64,000 nucleotides of DNA from an uncultured Collinsella sp. GTDB lineage: Bacteria; Actinomycetota; Coriobacteriia; Coriobacteriales; Coriobacteriaceae. How positions within the stretch are numbered: position 1 is the first letter of the stretch; each line of letters begins with the position of its first letter. Below are positions 8,269-16,971 of the stretch, piece by piece. The stretch is from NCBI GenBank assembly GCA_900541695.1, contig UQKL01000002.1:62001-126000 (forward strand), read 5' to 3'. The translations under genes were made by a program, and so were the position numbers. The notes under the pieces were generated by a model that saw only the letters and a program-made list of their open reading frames with translations, was not told where the DNA came from and did not search any database.

Positions 8269-9374
8269 TTCGCCGTCAACTCATCAATTTCCAAAATCGC
8301 AGTGTCGATGTTCGCGTCGGATTGGGCGCGTTCGAGGAGCTGTCGCGCATGTTTGCCTCGGCTGTGGGCAAACCCAAGCGGGCGATGGTGGTTTGGAACA
8401 GCGCCACATCCGAGCGTTTTGGCGAGGTTGTCGAGCATGCGCTGGTCGACGCCGGTTTTGCCGTGTCGCCGCTTGTCCTCGAGGTTTCGCCTGCCGGTGC
8501 TACGCTGGCCGATGCCGATACCGTTTTTGGCGCCCTGTCGGCTAACGGCATTACCTGCGACGATCTCGTTGTCGCTGTCGGCGACACGGCGACCTGCTCG
8601 GTCGTTTGCTGGTGTGCCAATCAGTGGTGCGGTCGCACCGAGTGCGCCTTGCTGCCGACGACGTTCGACGCCATGCTCACGGTCGCGACGACTATGAAGC
8701 CACTCGTCGCCTCGTCGGCGAATGCGCTTCCCGCTATCGCGTTCCGTCCCGAGCCGGGCTTGGTCGTGTGTGACCTCGAACTTGTTCGCGAAGCGGACCC
8801 CGAGGACCTCAAGCTCGGTTATGCGGTACTTGTTGGCACTATGCTTTCGAGCAGCAAGTCCCGTTGGAATCAGTTTACCGAGACCGTCCCCGAGATTCTC
8901 GCTGGCGAGGAAGTCGCGCTCGTCAATGCCGTTCAGTGGTCTCAGACTGCCCACAAGGACGTACTGATGGCCACGAACCCGAGCGCCCGCCATGCGCTCG
9001 ATTTTGGCAAGACGGGGGAGCGTACCCTGCGCGCCTGCTTGGGCGATGCCGCTTCGCAGGTCCCTGCCTACCAGCTGTTGTCCGAAGGTATGCGCTTTGA
9101 GGCGCGCCTAGCACATGATGCCTGCGACTTCGATATCGATTACGTCTTTGAGGTCGATGACTGCTTGGAGGACTTTGGTATCGAGGAGTTTGCCTTCGAT
9201 CTGGAGCCCGCCGCATATATCGAGGAGTTCCGCAGGCAGCAGTTTGTCCGCTCGAACCGCAGTATGTTGCCGCTGCCCGCGGCACTTGGCGCCATTCGTC
9301 TAACGAGCGTTGAGGACGAGGTTCTTGAGCGCCATGCTCACGCCTACTTGGCTTCTCGCAAAGAACTTCTCTAA
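8265..9374 (+). CDS. Degenerate 3-dehydroquinate synthase-like protein (AroB fold, catalytic motifs lost)
   Basis: A 369-residue protein in the place where aroB follows aroK in many genomes, with AroB-like layout: an N-terminal domain, a PTTFDAMLTVATTMKPL segment matching the AroB PTTLL-QVDSSVGGKTAVN region, and the SKSRWNQF and LSEGMRFEARLA segments. The residues that make AroB work are missing. The NAD-binding GGGVxGD motif reads VAVGDTATCS, the SSVGGKT lysine is replaced, and the zinc-ligand GHTFGHA motif reads LDFGKTGERTL. The frame is intact and coupled to aroK, so it is not an obvious pseudogene. It may be a non-catalytic partner or a repurposed enzyme. Databases may label it AroB by homology. 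Confidence 0.72.
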   Translation: MIRRQLINFQNRSVDVRVGLGAFEELSRMFASAVGKPKRAMVVWNSATSERFGEVVEHALVDAGFAVSPLVLEVSPAGATLADADTVFGALSANGITCDDLVVAVGDTATCSVVCWCANQWCGRTECALLPTTFDAMLTVATTMKPLVASSANALPAIAFRPEPGLVVCDLELVREADPEDLKLGYAVLVGTMLSSSKSRWNQFTETVPEILAGEEVALVNAVQWSQTAHKDVLMATNPSARHALDFGKTGERTLRACLGDAASQVPAYQLLSEGMRFEARLAHDACDFDIDYVFEVDDCLEDFGIEEFAFDLEPAAYIEEFRRQQFVRSNRSMLPLPAALGAIRLTSVEDEVLERHAHAYLASRKELL

Positions 9375-9380
9375 GTTTTA

Positions 9381-9409
9381 TTGACATCCATCGTCTTTCG
9401 TATCATGTT
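9381..9409 (+). promoter_or_regulatory. Possible promoter of the Xaa-Pro peptidase gene
   Basis: A perfect TTGACA lies at 9381-9386. A -10 is less clear: CATGTT at 17 bases or TATCAT at 14 bases. It lies right after the AroB-like stop and about 100 bases before the next ATG. Confidence 0.4.
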
Positions 9410-9506
9410 GAGGTGCGGGTTTTCAATCGGTTGCGGATCGCGTGCGAATCCGTCTTTCGATCGGGACCCGTCCCGCTTTTATGAGGACAACAAGAAAGGA
9501 ATCTGC

Positions 9507-10637
9507 ATGTCTGAGTTTGCTGCCGGTCCTGCCGGTCGTATCGAGCGTGTCCGTGCCCTGATGGCCGAGCGCGGCTACGACGCCATCGTCGTGCGCGACG
9601 AGGCCAACCTCCGTTGGCTCACGGGCGTGAGGGGCGTCTTCGACTACACCTTCGAGTTCCCTCACGCCGCGTTTATTACGGCCGATCAGTGCCTGTTCCA
9701 CACCGACTCGCGCTATCTCAACAGTTTTGAGGAGAACACGCCCGCCTGCAGCCCCTGGGTCTACGACATGGACGAGGGCACCATCCCCGGCTGGGTCGCC
9801 GGCAAGATTGCGGCCAACAAATGCCGTGTCTGCGCCGTCGAGGATGACATGCAGATTAACTTCTACCAGGGTATTCAGCGTGGTCTGGAGGGCCGCTCCA
9901 TTGCCTGCATGCTGCCGCTGATGCATGACGACATCCGCAAGATGCGTGCCATAAAGGATGCCGAGGAGATCGAGCTCATGCGCCATGCGCAGTCGATCAC
10001 CGATGCCGCCTTCCAGCACATGCTCGGCTTTATTAAGCCCGGTATGACCGAGAAACAGGTCCGCAACGAGCTCGAGAACTTTATGTTCGCCAACGGCGCC
10101 GACAGCCTGGCCTTTGGCTCCATCGTCGCGAGCGGTCCCAACACCGCCAATCCGCATGCCGTCCCGAGCGACCGCGTGATCGAGAAGGGCGACTTTGTCC
10201 TCATGGATTACGGTGCGGGCTACTGTGACTACCGCTCCGACATGACGCGCACCGTCGTGATGGGCGAGCCCACCCAGGAGCAGCTCGACCTGTACGCGCT
10301 CGTGCGCCGCACCCATGAGGAGTGCGTCGCCGCTATCCATCCGGGCGTCGAGGGCAACGACATTTTCAAGCTTTCCAAGAAGATTATCGGCGATGCCGGC
10401 TATGGCGATCGCTACAACCATGGTCTGGGCCACGGCGTGGGCATCGACATCCACGAGCTGCCTAACTTCAACCGCAGCAAGAATATCATCGAGGTCGGCT
10501 CGGTTATCACCATGGAGCCCGGCGTCTACCTGCCCGGCGTGGGCGGCGTGCGCCTGGAGGACTACGGCGTCGTCACCGAGAACGGCTATGAGCCCTTCAC
10601 CAAGACCCCGCACGACCTGCATATTATCGATTGCTAA
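9507..10637 (+). CDS. M24 family Xaa-Pro aminopeptidase/dipeptidase
   Basis: A cytosolic two-metal peptidase that removes residues next to proline. ATG 9507 gives 376 residues and has AGAAAGGA upstream. The creatinase-like N-terminal domain (about 1-130) is followed by the pita-bread catalytic domain. Metal ligands are the two Asp in LMDYGAGYCDYRSDMTRT, His in HGLGHGVGIDIHE, Glu in TMEPGVYL and Glu in VRLEDYGVV. It precedes efp, a neighbourhood (peptidase-efp-asp23-nusB) conserved in many Gram-positive bacteria. Aminopeptidase P and prolidase activities cannot be told apart here. Confidence 0.93.
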   Translation: MSEFAAGPAGRIERVRALMAERGYDAIVVRDEANLRWLTGVRGVFDYTFEFPHAAFITADQCLFHTDSRYLNSFEENTPACSPWVYDMDEGTIPGWVAGKIAANKCRVCAVEDDMQINFYQGIQRGLEGRSIACMLPLMHDDIRKMRAIKDAEEIELMRHAQSITDAAFQHMLGFIKPGMTEKQVRNELENFMFANGADSLAFGSIVASGPNTANPHAVPSDRVIEKGDFVLMDYGAGYCDYRSDMTRTVVMGEPTQEQLDLYALVRRTHEECVAAIHPGVEGNDIFKLSKKIIGDAGYGDRYNHGLGHGVGIDIHELPNFNRSKNIIEVGSVITMEPGVYLPGVGGVRLEDYGVVTENGYEPFTKTPHDLHIIDC

Positions 10638-10660
10638 ACCATCCATTTGGGTTTTTGGAG

Positions 10661-10703
10661 GCGGGGCGTCCGGATCGATTCGGGCGTCCCGCGTTCTCTT
10701 TTT
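10661..10703 (+). terminator. Rho-independent terminator after the peptidase gene
   Basis: GCGGGGCGTCCG (10661-10672) pairs with CGGGCGTCCCGC (10681-10692) across an eight-base loop with two wobbles, followed by GTTCTCTTTTT. Confidence 0.75.
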
Positions 10704-10734
10704 ATGCGCTCGCCGCAGCCGCCGTCTGCAAGTG

Positions 10735-10740
10735 TATAAT
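10735..10740 (+). promoter_or_regulatory. Candidate -10 element of the efp operon
   Basis: A consensus TATAAT at 10735-10740 lies 58 bases before the efp ATG and just after a terminator. No convincing -35 is seen at 16-18 bases. Confidence 0.45.
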
Positions 10741-10797
10741 TTCGCTCGTATGTAATTTGGACGTTTGTGCGTCTAGCCAATAACAAGAAAGGTCGCT

Positions 10798-11361
10798 ATG
10801 CCTACTATCTCTACTGCCGACTTCAAGAACGGCCTCGGTCTCCGCATTAAGGACAAGGTCTACACCATCGTCGAGTTCCAGCACGTCAAGCCGGGCAAGG
10901 GCGGCGCTTTCGTGCGCTACAAGACCCGCGACATCAAGAGCGGCCGCGTCGTCGAGAACACCTGCAACGCCGGCACCAAGTTCGAGAGCGTCATGCTCAC
11001 CACCCGTGAGTTCCAGTACCTCTACAACGACGGCGCCGACTACATCTTCATGGATAACGAGTCCTACGAGCAGGTTCCCGTTCCCGAGGATATGGTGGGC
11101 GAGAACGCCAAGTGGCTGCGCGAGAATGACACCTGCCAGCTGCTCTTCGCCGACGACGAGCTCATGGGCGTGACCCCGCCGATGTTCATCGAGACCACCA
11201 TCGTCCAGACCGACCCGGGCTTCAAGGGCGATACCGTCCAAGGTTCCACCAAGCCGGCCACCATCGACACCGGCGCTGTCATCCAGGTCCCCATGTACCT
11301 CAACGAGGGCGAGGTCATTAAGGTTGACACCCGCGACGGCAAGTTCGTCTCCCGCGTCTAG
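10798..11361 (+). CDS. efp: Translation elongation factor P
   Basis: Rescues ribosomes stalled on polyproline. It has 187 residues with the KOW-like domain I and two OB domains. The loop that reaches the peptidyl-transferase centre reads VKPGKGGAF, with the modifiable lysine at K34. The C-terminal signature STKPATIDTGAVIQVPMYL is complete. The start has AAGAAAGG upstream. No efp-modifying enzyme is seen in this window. The proline-rich MltG and L,D-transpeptidase tails encoded nearby are the sort of protein that depends on EF-P. Confidence 0.98.
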   Translation: MPTISTADFKNGLGLRIKDKVYTIVEFQHVKPGKGGAFVRYKTRDIKSGRVVENTCNAGTKFESVMLTTREFQYLYNDGADYIFMDNESYEQVPVPEDMVGENAKWLRENDTCQLLFADDELMGVTPPMFIETTIVQTDPGFKGDTVQGSTKPATIDTGAVIQVPMYLNEGEVIKVDTRDGKFVSRV

Positions 11362-11385
11362 CAACCATCTCTTCTAGGAGGACTC

Positions 11386-11748
11386 ATGCCCCAGGAAATC
11401 AAGATTGACGGCATCGGCATTTCGCCCGATGTTCTGACCGCCATCGTCTCGCGCGCCGTCACGGATGTCGAGGGCATCGCCTCCGTGGGCGTCAAGGACC
11501 TTGCCACCAACCTTGTCTCCATGATGCTTTCGTCCAAGGCCCCGGCTTCCGAGCCGGCGGTCGAGGCCGAGGTCATCGGCGACAAGCTCGCACTTACCGT
11601 GCGCGTCGTGGTGTTCTTTGGCTATCCGTTCAAGAAACTCGCCGAGGCCGTTCGCGCCGCCGTGGTCGCCGCCATCGATGCCCAGGTGGGCGTCGAGGTC
11701 GAGCGCGTTGACGTTTGCATCGACGGCCTCGTTTTCCCCAAGGAGTAA
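11386..11748 (+). CDS. Asp23/Gls24 family envelope stress protein
   Basis: A 120-residue Asp23/Gls24 (YqhY/YloU-like) protein with ISPDVLTAIVSRAVTDVEGIASVG at the start and VVVFFGYPFKKLAEAVRAAV in the middle. Family members are small alkaline-shock or membrane-associated proteins, and the yqhY copy regularly sits between acetyl-CoA carboxylase or efp and nusB, as here. A strong AGGAGG lies just before ATG 11386. Biochemical function is unknown across the family. Confidence 0.9.
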   Translation: MPQEIKIDGIGISPDVLTAIVSRAVTDVEGIASVGVKDLATNLVSMMLSSKAPASEPAVEAEVIGDKLALTVRVVVFFGYPFKKLAEAVRAAVVAAIDAQVGVEVERVDVCIDGLVFPKE

Positions 11749-11751
11749 CCT

Positions 11752-12336
11752 TTGAGCCTTAAGGTTTATCGCGGGCGCACGCTTGCCCGCAGTCAGGCGC
11801 TGCAGCTGCTGTTCCAGGCCGAGGCCACGGACAGCCCGCTCGAGCGCGTCCTCGAGGGCGATTTCCTGATCTCGAAGGGTCCCCTCGACCCCTACGCGCT
11901 GGAGCTGTGCCGCGGTGCCTACGAGCACATCGACCGCATCGACTGTGCCCTGCGCTCCATCGCCAAGAACTGGGATCTTATGCGCATGCCCGGCGCCGAC
12001 CGCAATCTGCTGCGTATCGCCGTCTATGAGATGCGCTTCCTCACCGACGAGGAGGTCTCGGACGCCATCGTGATCAACGAGGCCGTCGAGCTTGCCAAGG
12101 CCTATGGCACCGACCAGTCTGCGTCGTTTGTCAACGGCGTGCTGGGGAAGATTGCTCGTAGCGAGGAGCTGCCGGGCGAGGACCTGTATCAGGAGCTACT
12201 GGCCGAGGATCGTGCCCGCGAGGAGGCCCAGGCCGCCGAGGCTGCCGCCAAGGTTGCCGCCGCTCAGGCGGCGGCCGGCGTTCTCGACGAGGACGCTGAG
12301 GTCGCCGAGGCCGAGACCGGTACCGTCGAGGAGTAG
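11752..12336 (+). CDS. nusB: Transcription antitermination factor NusB
   Basis: Binds boxA RNA with NusE (S10) to support rRNA antitermination. It has 194 residues, against about 140 in most NusB proteins. The all-helical fold covers residues 1-150 (RSQALQLLFQAE, ILRIAVYEM-like LLRIAVYEMRFL, EAVELAKAYGTDQSASFVNGVLGKIAR), followed by an extra about 45-residue Ala/Glu-rich tail (ending VAEAETGTVEE). The start is TTG 11752, since AAGGAG sits seven bases upstream and no in-frame ATG is close. It lies three bases after the Asp23 stop. Confidence 0.94.
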   Translation: MSLKVYRGRTLARSQALQLLFQAEATDSPLERVLEGDFLISKGPLDPYALELCRGAYEHIDRIDCALRSIAKNWDLMRMPGADRNLLRIAVYEMRFLTDEEVSDAIVINEAVELAKAYGTDQSASFVNGVLGKIARSEELPGEDLYQELLAEDRAREEAQAAEAAAKVAAAQAAAGVLDEDAEVAEAETGTVEE

Positions 12337-12338
12337 CC

Positions 12339-12605
12339 ATGCCAGAGGGTTCCGTCCGCAACTTCGACGAGATCTCGGACCGCTTGGATCAGATCATCGC
12401 GACAGTTCGCTCCAAGGATACGTCCCTGGAGCGTTCGCTCGATCTGTTTGACGAGGCGATTGAGCTGGGCTCCCGTGCGGTCGACATGGTCGATAAGTTT
12501 GAGCTGACGCCTCGCGAGGCCGATAAGCTCGAGCAGGAATACGATGAGGATGCGGCAAACGAATCCCAGGATAGCCAGGCCGCGTCTCCGGATACGAATG
12601 GTTGA
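12339..12605 (+). CDS. xseB: Exodeoxyribonuclease VII small subunit
   Basis: An 88-residue XseB with the typical helical hairpin NFDEISDRLDQIIATVRSKDTSLERSLDLFDEAIEL and a short acidic tail. XseB forms part of ExoVII with XseA and degrades single-stranded DNA. The large subunit gene, usually directly upstream, is absent from this window, where nusB takes that place. Start ATG 12339 is two bases after the nusB stop. Confidence 0.92.
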   Translation: MPEGSVRNFDEISDRLDQIIATVRSKDTSLERSLDLFDEAIELGSRAVDMVDKFELTPREADKLEQEYDEDAANESQDSQAASPDTNG

Positions 12606-13417
12606 TGGCATTCATGAAACGTGTGCGTCTTGATGACGAACTGATTTCACAGGGCATCTGCGCCGATCGCGCGGATGCCCTTCGCACTCTTATGGCCGGC
12701 TTGGTCTCGAGTGGCGGCGAGCGTTTGACCTCGCCGGGCCTTAAGGTGACGCCCGGCTTGCCGTTGCATGTTAAGGGTCGTATTCCCTACGTGGGGCGCG
12801 GCGGGCTCAAGCTCGAGGGCGCGCTCGATACGTTTGTGATTGATCCGACGGACCTTGCTTGCCTCGATGTGGGCTGCTCTACGGGCGGCTTTACCGATTG
12901 CCTGCTCAAGCGCGGTGCCGCCACAGTCGTTTCGGTCGATGTGGGTCGCGCTCAGTTTGATTGGTCGCTGCGCCAAGACGAGCGCGTGACGCTCCATGAG
13001 CGCACCAACGTGACACAGCTGCTCGAGCTTGGCTACGGCGGCGCTATCGACTTGGCCGTGTGCGATGTGTCGTTTACGAGTATCGCGAATATCATCGACG
13101 CCGTGCTGGCGTGCCTGAAACCTTCCGGTTCGTTTTGCACGCTCGTAAAGCCCCAGTTTGAGGCGCCGGCTGCGCTGGTGGGCGAGGGCGGCATCGTGAC
13201 CGACCCCGCCGTCCGCCGTGATACGCTCGTGGCGGCTATTGAGCTCTTTGCCGCTAAGGGCCTGTTCCCGGTCGACGTGTGCGTGTCGCCTATCCATGGT
13301 GCCAAGGGCAACGTTGAGTTTTTCCTGTACGGCACGAGGTTTGCCCCCGGCGAGCGCGCCGACGATGAGCTGCAATCCCAGGTATCGGTTTTGAGCGAGA
13401 AAGCTGCAACGCTATGA
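12605..13417 (+). CDS. tlyA: TlyA family 16S/23S rRNA 2'-O-methyltransferase / hemolysin-like
   Basis: A 270-residue protein with an N-terminal S4 RNA-binding domain (KRVRLDDELISQGICADRAD) and a FtsJ/RrmJ-type methyltransferase domain. The SAM-binding motif is CLDVGCSTGGFTDCLL (about residues 83-97). The catalytic-type residues lie in DVGRAQFDW, DLAVCDVSFTS and LVKPQFEA. TlyA methylates C1409 (16S) and C1920 (23S) in mycobacteria and so affects capreomycin sensitivity. The start is taken at ATG 12605, overlapping the xseB stop; ATG 12614 is an alternative. The tlyA-nadK-recN order is conserved in Actinobacteria and Firmicutes. Confidence 0.93.
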   Translation: MAFMKRVRLDDELISQGICADRADALRTLMAGLVSSGGERLTSPGLKVTPGLPLHVKGRIPYVGRGGLKLEGALDTFVIDPTDLACLDVGCSTGGFTDCLLKRGAATVVSVDVGRAQFDWSLRQDERVTLHERTNVTQLLELGYGGAIDLAVCDVSFTSIANIIDAVLACLKPSGSFCTLVKPQFEAPAALVGEGGIVTDPAVRRDTLVAAIELFAAKGLFPVDVCVSPIHGAKGNVEFFLYGTRFAPGERADDELQSQVSVLSEKAATL

Positions 13418-14274
13418 AGGTCTTTCTGGTTCCCAATTACTACAAGCAAGAGGCGGTCGAGAGCGGCCTGATGCTCGAGCTTTGGCTTTCGCGCCAGGGC
13501 TACGAGGTCGCATGGGCTGCCGACCAGCGCTCCAAGATCCAGAGCGCGCCCGATGTTGACGATGCCGACCTGGTCATTACGCTCGGCGGCGACGGTACGC
13601 TGCTGCGTGCCGCCCGCATTCTCAACTACCGTGAGATTCCCATTTTGGGTCTTTCCTATGGTCATTTGGGTTTTTTGACGGCCGCGAGCCCCGAGGAGCG
13701 CGACATTTTGCAGGTCGTGAGCGATGCCCTGTCCGGCGAGCTCCATGTGAGCCGCCGCGCCACCATCGCCGCTGATATCGTTTCGGTGCGCGAAGACGGC
13801 ACGAAGGATGTCGTGCGCACGTTTGCCCTCAATGATATGGCCCTTACGCGCGGGCCCCTGTCCGATATGGTCGAGTTTGACATCACGGTGTCCGGCCATC
13901 ATATCGATCGCCTGCGCGGTGACGGCGTGGTTGTATCGACTGCGACTGGCTCCACCGGCTATGCGCTATCTGCCGGCGGCCCCATCGTCAGCCCCGATTA
14001 CACGGGCATGGTCTGCGTGCCCATCGCTCCGCATACCATTCAGGCTCGCGCCTTTTTGACTTCGCCGAGCGATGTCGTCGAGATCTTTAGTTCCGATGAT
14101 CGCCCGAGCGTGCCGGCGATCGCCATCGACGGACAGTTTATTACCTGCGATGGTACGGTTCAGAGCGTGGCTGTGCGTCGCGGTCCCGGTGATGTGCTGC
14201 TGCTGGATTACGGCCCCGAGAGCTTCTATAACTCGGTGAGCCGCGTGTTCTACGGAGTGCGTCATGATCGATGA
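13414..14274 (+). CDS. nadK: NAD kinase
   Basis: Makes NADP from NAD using ATP or polyphosphate. It has 286 residues. The catalytic GGDGTLLRAAR loop is at about 49-59. The usual NE-motif reads NDMAL. The Gly-rich GDGVVVSTATGSTGYALSAGGPI is intact, with the conserved Ser/Thr cluster. The start overlaps the tlyA stop (ATGA), and its last 11 bases overlap recN. Confidence 0.97.
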   Translation: MKVFLVPNYYKQEAVESGLMLELWLSRQGYEVAWAADQRSKIQSAPDVDDADLVITLGGDGTLLRAARILNYREIPILGLSYGHLGFLTAASPEERDILQVVSDALSGELHVSRRATIAADIVSVREDGTKDVVRTFALNDMALTRGPLSDMVEFDITVSGHHIDRLRGDGVVVSTATGSTGYALSAGGPIVSPDYTGMVCVPIAPHTIQARAFLTSPSDVVEIFSSDDRPSVPAIAIDGQFITCDGTVQSVAVRRGPGDVLLLDYGPESFYNSVSRVFYGVRHDR

Positions 14275-15892
14275 GCTGCAGGTTTCAAACATTGCACTCA
14301 TTCGTGAAGCGACGCTGGTGCCCAGCGCGGGCCTAACTGTCCTGACCGGCGAGACTGGCGCCGGCAAGACCGCGCTGCTCTCGGCGCTTAAGCTCATCTT
14401 GGGCGAACGCGCGGATTCGTCGACGGTTCGCGAGGGCGAGGCACTTGCCAGCGTCGAGGCGCGGCTGTTCGACGGTCCGCACGACACGGAGGGCTTTACC
14501 GTGCAGCGTAGCCTTTCTGCCGAGGGTCGCAGCCGCGTCAAGATTGACGGCCGCATCGCCAGCGTGCGCGAGCTTTCCGAGCGCGTCGGCGTGATGATGG
14601 ATCTGTGCGGTCAGCATGAACATCAGCGCCTGCTCGATCCGGCACATCATGTTGCCATGGTTGATGCCTGGGCTGGTCGCTCTGCGCTCGAGGCGCTCGA
14701 CCGCTACCGTGCCTGCTTCAAGGCGTCGCGTGCCGCTGCCAAGGAGGTTCGTCGCGTAGAGGAGGCGTCGCGTGCGCAGGGGAGTCGCGTCGAGGAGGCG
14801 CGCTTCGCGCTTGAGCGTATCGCCGAGGTCGACCCCAAGCCGGGTGAGTACGAGGAGCTCGAGGAACTTCTGCCGCGCTCGGAGCATGCCGAAGTGCTGG
14901 TAGCGACGGCCAACGATGCCCATGCCTCCCTTGCTGCCGAAGGGGGAGCGCTCGATGCCGTGAACAGCGCCGTGGCGGAGCTGTCGCGCATGGCGACCGT
15001 CGACCGCAAGCTGGGCGACATCGCCGATGCCCTTTCGGATGCCTGCATTTCGCTTGAGGATTGCGCCAACGAGCTGCGTTCTTATCGTGATGGGGTTGCC
15101 TTTGACCCTCGCGAGCTCGCTCGCATGCGCGAGCGGTATTCCGACCTTAAGGGCCTGCTGCGTCAGTGGGGTCCCACCATGGATGACGTGTTCTCCATGC
15201 GCGATCGCTCGCAAGAGCTGTTGTCGCTGGTAGACGATGGCGATGAGCAGATCAAGAAGGCGCGCGAAGCGCTTGGCGCGGCGGAGCGCGAACTGTTCGC
15301 CGCCGCCAAGGCGCTTAAGCGAGCGCGCAATACGGCAGCCCCGCGTTTCTGTCACGAGGTTGGCCGCCAAATGGCGCGTCTGGAAATGGGTGGCGCCGAA
15401 CTCGTCTGGGAGTCGCGTGATCTTCCGCGTGCCGAGTGGACGTCTGCTGGTCCTTCGAGCTATGAGCTTTTGTACCGCAGCGGCGCCGGCCTTACGCCGC
15501 GCCCTTTGCGCCGCATCGCCTCGGGTGGTGAGCTCAGCCGCGTCATGCTTGCGAGCAAGGTTGTCTTGGGTAATGCGGACGGCGTCGACACGCTGGTATT
15601 TGACGAGGTTGATGCCGGCGTCGGCGGCTCAACGGCTCGTGCTCTTGCTGGCGTGCTGGCCGATCTTGCCGCCACGCATCAGGTCATCGTCGTAACGCAC
15701 CTGGCACAGGTAGCGGTCATGGCTGACAAGCATTACGTGGTCAGTAAAGAGCCCGGCGACGTTCCCCAGACGCATTTGGACGAAGTGGTTGGCGAGGCTC
15801 GCACTGCCGAGATTGCCCGTATGCTCAGCGGCGATCAATCGGAGGCAAGTCTTGCGCATGCTAGGCAGATGCTTGCAGAGGCGCGTGCTTAG
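14264..15892 (+). CDS. recN: DNA repair protein RecN
   Basis: An SMC-like ATPase acting in double-strand-break repair. It has 542 residues. The Walker A is GETGAGKTALL (about residues 28-38), followed by the RecN-specific DLCGQHEHQRLLDP. A central coiled-coil hairpin (about 160-350, many Ala/Glu/Arg heptads) comes next, then the ABC signature ASGGELSRVMLASK and Walker B TLVFDEVDAGVGG. The C-terminal MLSGDQSEASLAHARQML is typical. It ends the efp-recN transcription unit and is followed by a bidirectional terminator. Confidence 0.97.
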   Translation: MIDELQVSNIALIREATLVPSAGLTVLTGETGAGKTALLSALKLILGERADSSTVREGEALASVEARLFDGPHDTEGFTVQRSLSAEGRSRVKIDGRIASVRELSERVGVMMDLCGQHEHQRLLDPAHHVAMVDAWAGRSALEALDRYRACFKASRAAAKEVRRVEEASRAQGSRVEEARFALERIAEVDPKPGEYEELEELLPRSEHAEVLVATANDAHASLAAEGGALDAVNSAVAELSRMATVDRKLGDIADALSDACISLEDCANELRSYRDGVAFDPRELARMRERYSDLKGLLRQWGPTMDDVFSMRDRSQELLSLVDDGDEQIKKAREALGAAERELFAAAKALKRARNTAAPRFCHEVGRQMARLEMGGAELVWESRDLPRAEWTSAGPSSYELLYRSGAGLTPRPLRRIASGGELSRVMLASKVVLGNADGVDTLVFDEVDAGVGGSTARALAGVLADLAATHQVIVVTHLAQVAVMADKHYVVSKEPGDVPQTHLDEVVGEARTAEIARMLSGDQSEASLAHARQMLAEARA

Positions 15893-15925
15893 GCCGAGCC
15901 GCCACATGCATGTCCGACCCGGCCG

Positions 15926-16083
15926 CCACGAAACCGCCCCATCTACTACGTTTAACAGGCTATCGGCTACCACGCCAAGAATTGCAAAAAGAAAACCGCA
16001 GGTAGAACGCCTGCGGTTTTCTCTATTTTCGGTATGTGGTTGCGCCATACGGTTAAAACGTAGTAGATGGGCCGGTTTCGTGG
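15926..16083. repeat. Intergenic dyad element (arm family with TACTACG) around a terminator
   Basis: Arms at 15926-15955 and 16052-16083 are inverted copies of about 30 bases with one mismatch and one extra base. They share CCATCTACTACGTTT. The terminator hairpin at 15992-16020 lies in the centre. A related element at 49421-49554 carries TACTACG arms and the same inner AAAACCGCAGGTAGA word. It sits between the convergent recN and SIS-regulator genes. Confidence 0.75.
15992..16020. terminator. Bidirectional terminator between recN and the SIS regulator
   Basis: A perfect 11-base stem, AAAACCGCAGG and CCTGCGGTTTT around TAGAACG, has A/T runs on both sides, so it can stop transcription from either strand. 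Confidence 0.85.
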
Positions 16084-16113
16084 CGAGTGGCGTCTATCGG
16101 CTCCCTAAGTCGC

Positions 16114-16971
16114 CTACTCCACGACCTTATCGGGCTGGATGAGCTCCTCGTAGTAGGTGATGTGCTCTCGGGCGTCCTCGATTTCGGGCAGCAGGAAGTT
16201 GTAGATGACCTCTATGATCATCGTGGCGCTCATCTTGGAGAACGCGAAGTCGCCCGTTGTCAGCAGCGCCTCGTGATTGACGGTATTAAAGGTGTAGTCG
16301 GCCAGGCGAGCAAGCGGAGACTTGCTATCGCTGCTGATGACGACTACGGTGGCACCGCAGTCGCGAGCCGCTTTTGCCATGCGATTCAGACGGCGCGATT
16401 TGCCGGAGTTCGAGATCAGCACGATAACGTCACCGGGGCGCAGCGTGAGCGCAAAACCAATCGAGGTCTCGCTGATGGTGCTTGCCATGCAACGAAGGCC
16501 CAGCTGCGAGAACTTGAACGTCGCGTCGAGCGCGACGGCGTTGGTGTTGCCTACGGCCGCAAACTCAATAACGCCTGCATTCTTTAACGCGTGCACAACG
16601 GCCGCCAGCGTATCGTGGTCGATCCCGTCGATGGTCGCGTTAAGCTCGCTGACCTTGGCGGCCAGGATATTCTTAAGGCTCTGCTCCATGCTGTCGAGCG
16701 AGACCTCGTCGGTCACGCCCTCGTTGCGTTGGCTTTCCAAATCGCGCGCCAACGAAAACTGAAAGCTGCGGAAGCTGCCAAAGCCCAGTTTGCGGCAGAA
16801 GCGCGAAACGGTTGCCTCGGATGTGGCGGCGGCACGCGAAAGATGGGCGGCCGTCAGACGCGGCGCCTCGGACTGGTGCTCCAAAATATAGTCAACAATG
16901 CGCTGTTCGGACTCGCTGTATCCCTGGTGGGTGCTAATGAGAGAGAGCGCGCTCTTGCTACTATCGGTCAT
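16114..16971 (-). CDS. MurR/RpiR family transcriptional regulator (HTH + SIS)
   Basis: A 285-residue regulator. The N-terminal HTH_6 domain (about 1-77) has LTAAHLSRAAATSEATVSRFCRKLGF. The C-terminal SIS sugar-phosphate-binding domain (about 120-250) has AAVGNTNAVALDATFKF, VIVLISNSGKSRRLN and VVVISSDSKSPLA. Such proteins sense phosphosugars and bind TGAAA/TTTCA-type operators. It is transcribed away from the fructose PTS gene, and CTTTCA/TGAAAG dyads lie in the shared spacer, so it probably controls fruA, itself and perhaps the second PfkB gene. The ligand (fructose-1-phosphate would fit) is inferred from context. Confidence 0.9.
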   Translation of the reverse strand: MTDSSKSALSLISTHQGYSESEQRIVDYILEHQSEAPRLTAAHLSRAAATSEATVSRFCRKLGFGSFRSFQFSLARDLESQRNEGVTDEVSLDSMEQSLKNILAAKVSELNATIDGIDHDTLAAVVHALKNAGVIEFAAVGNTNAVALDATFKFSQLGLRCMASTISETSIGFALTLRPGDVIVLISNSGKSRRLNRMAKAARDCGATVVVISSDSKSPLARLADYTFNTVNHEALLTTGDFAFSKMSATMIIEVIYNFLLPEIEDAREHITYYEELIQPDKVVE

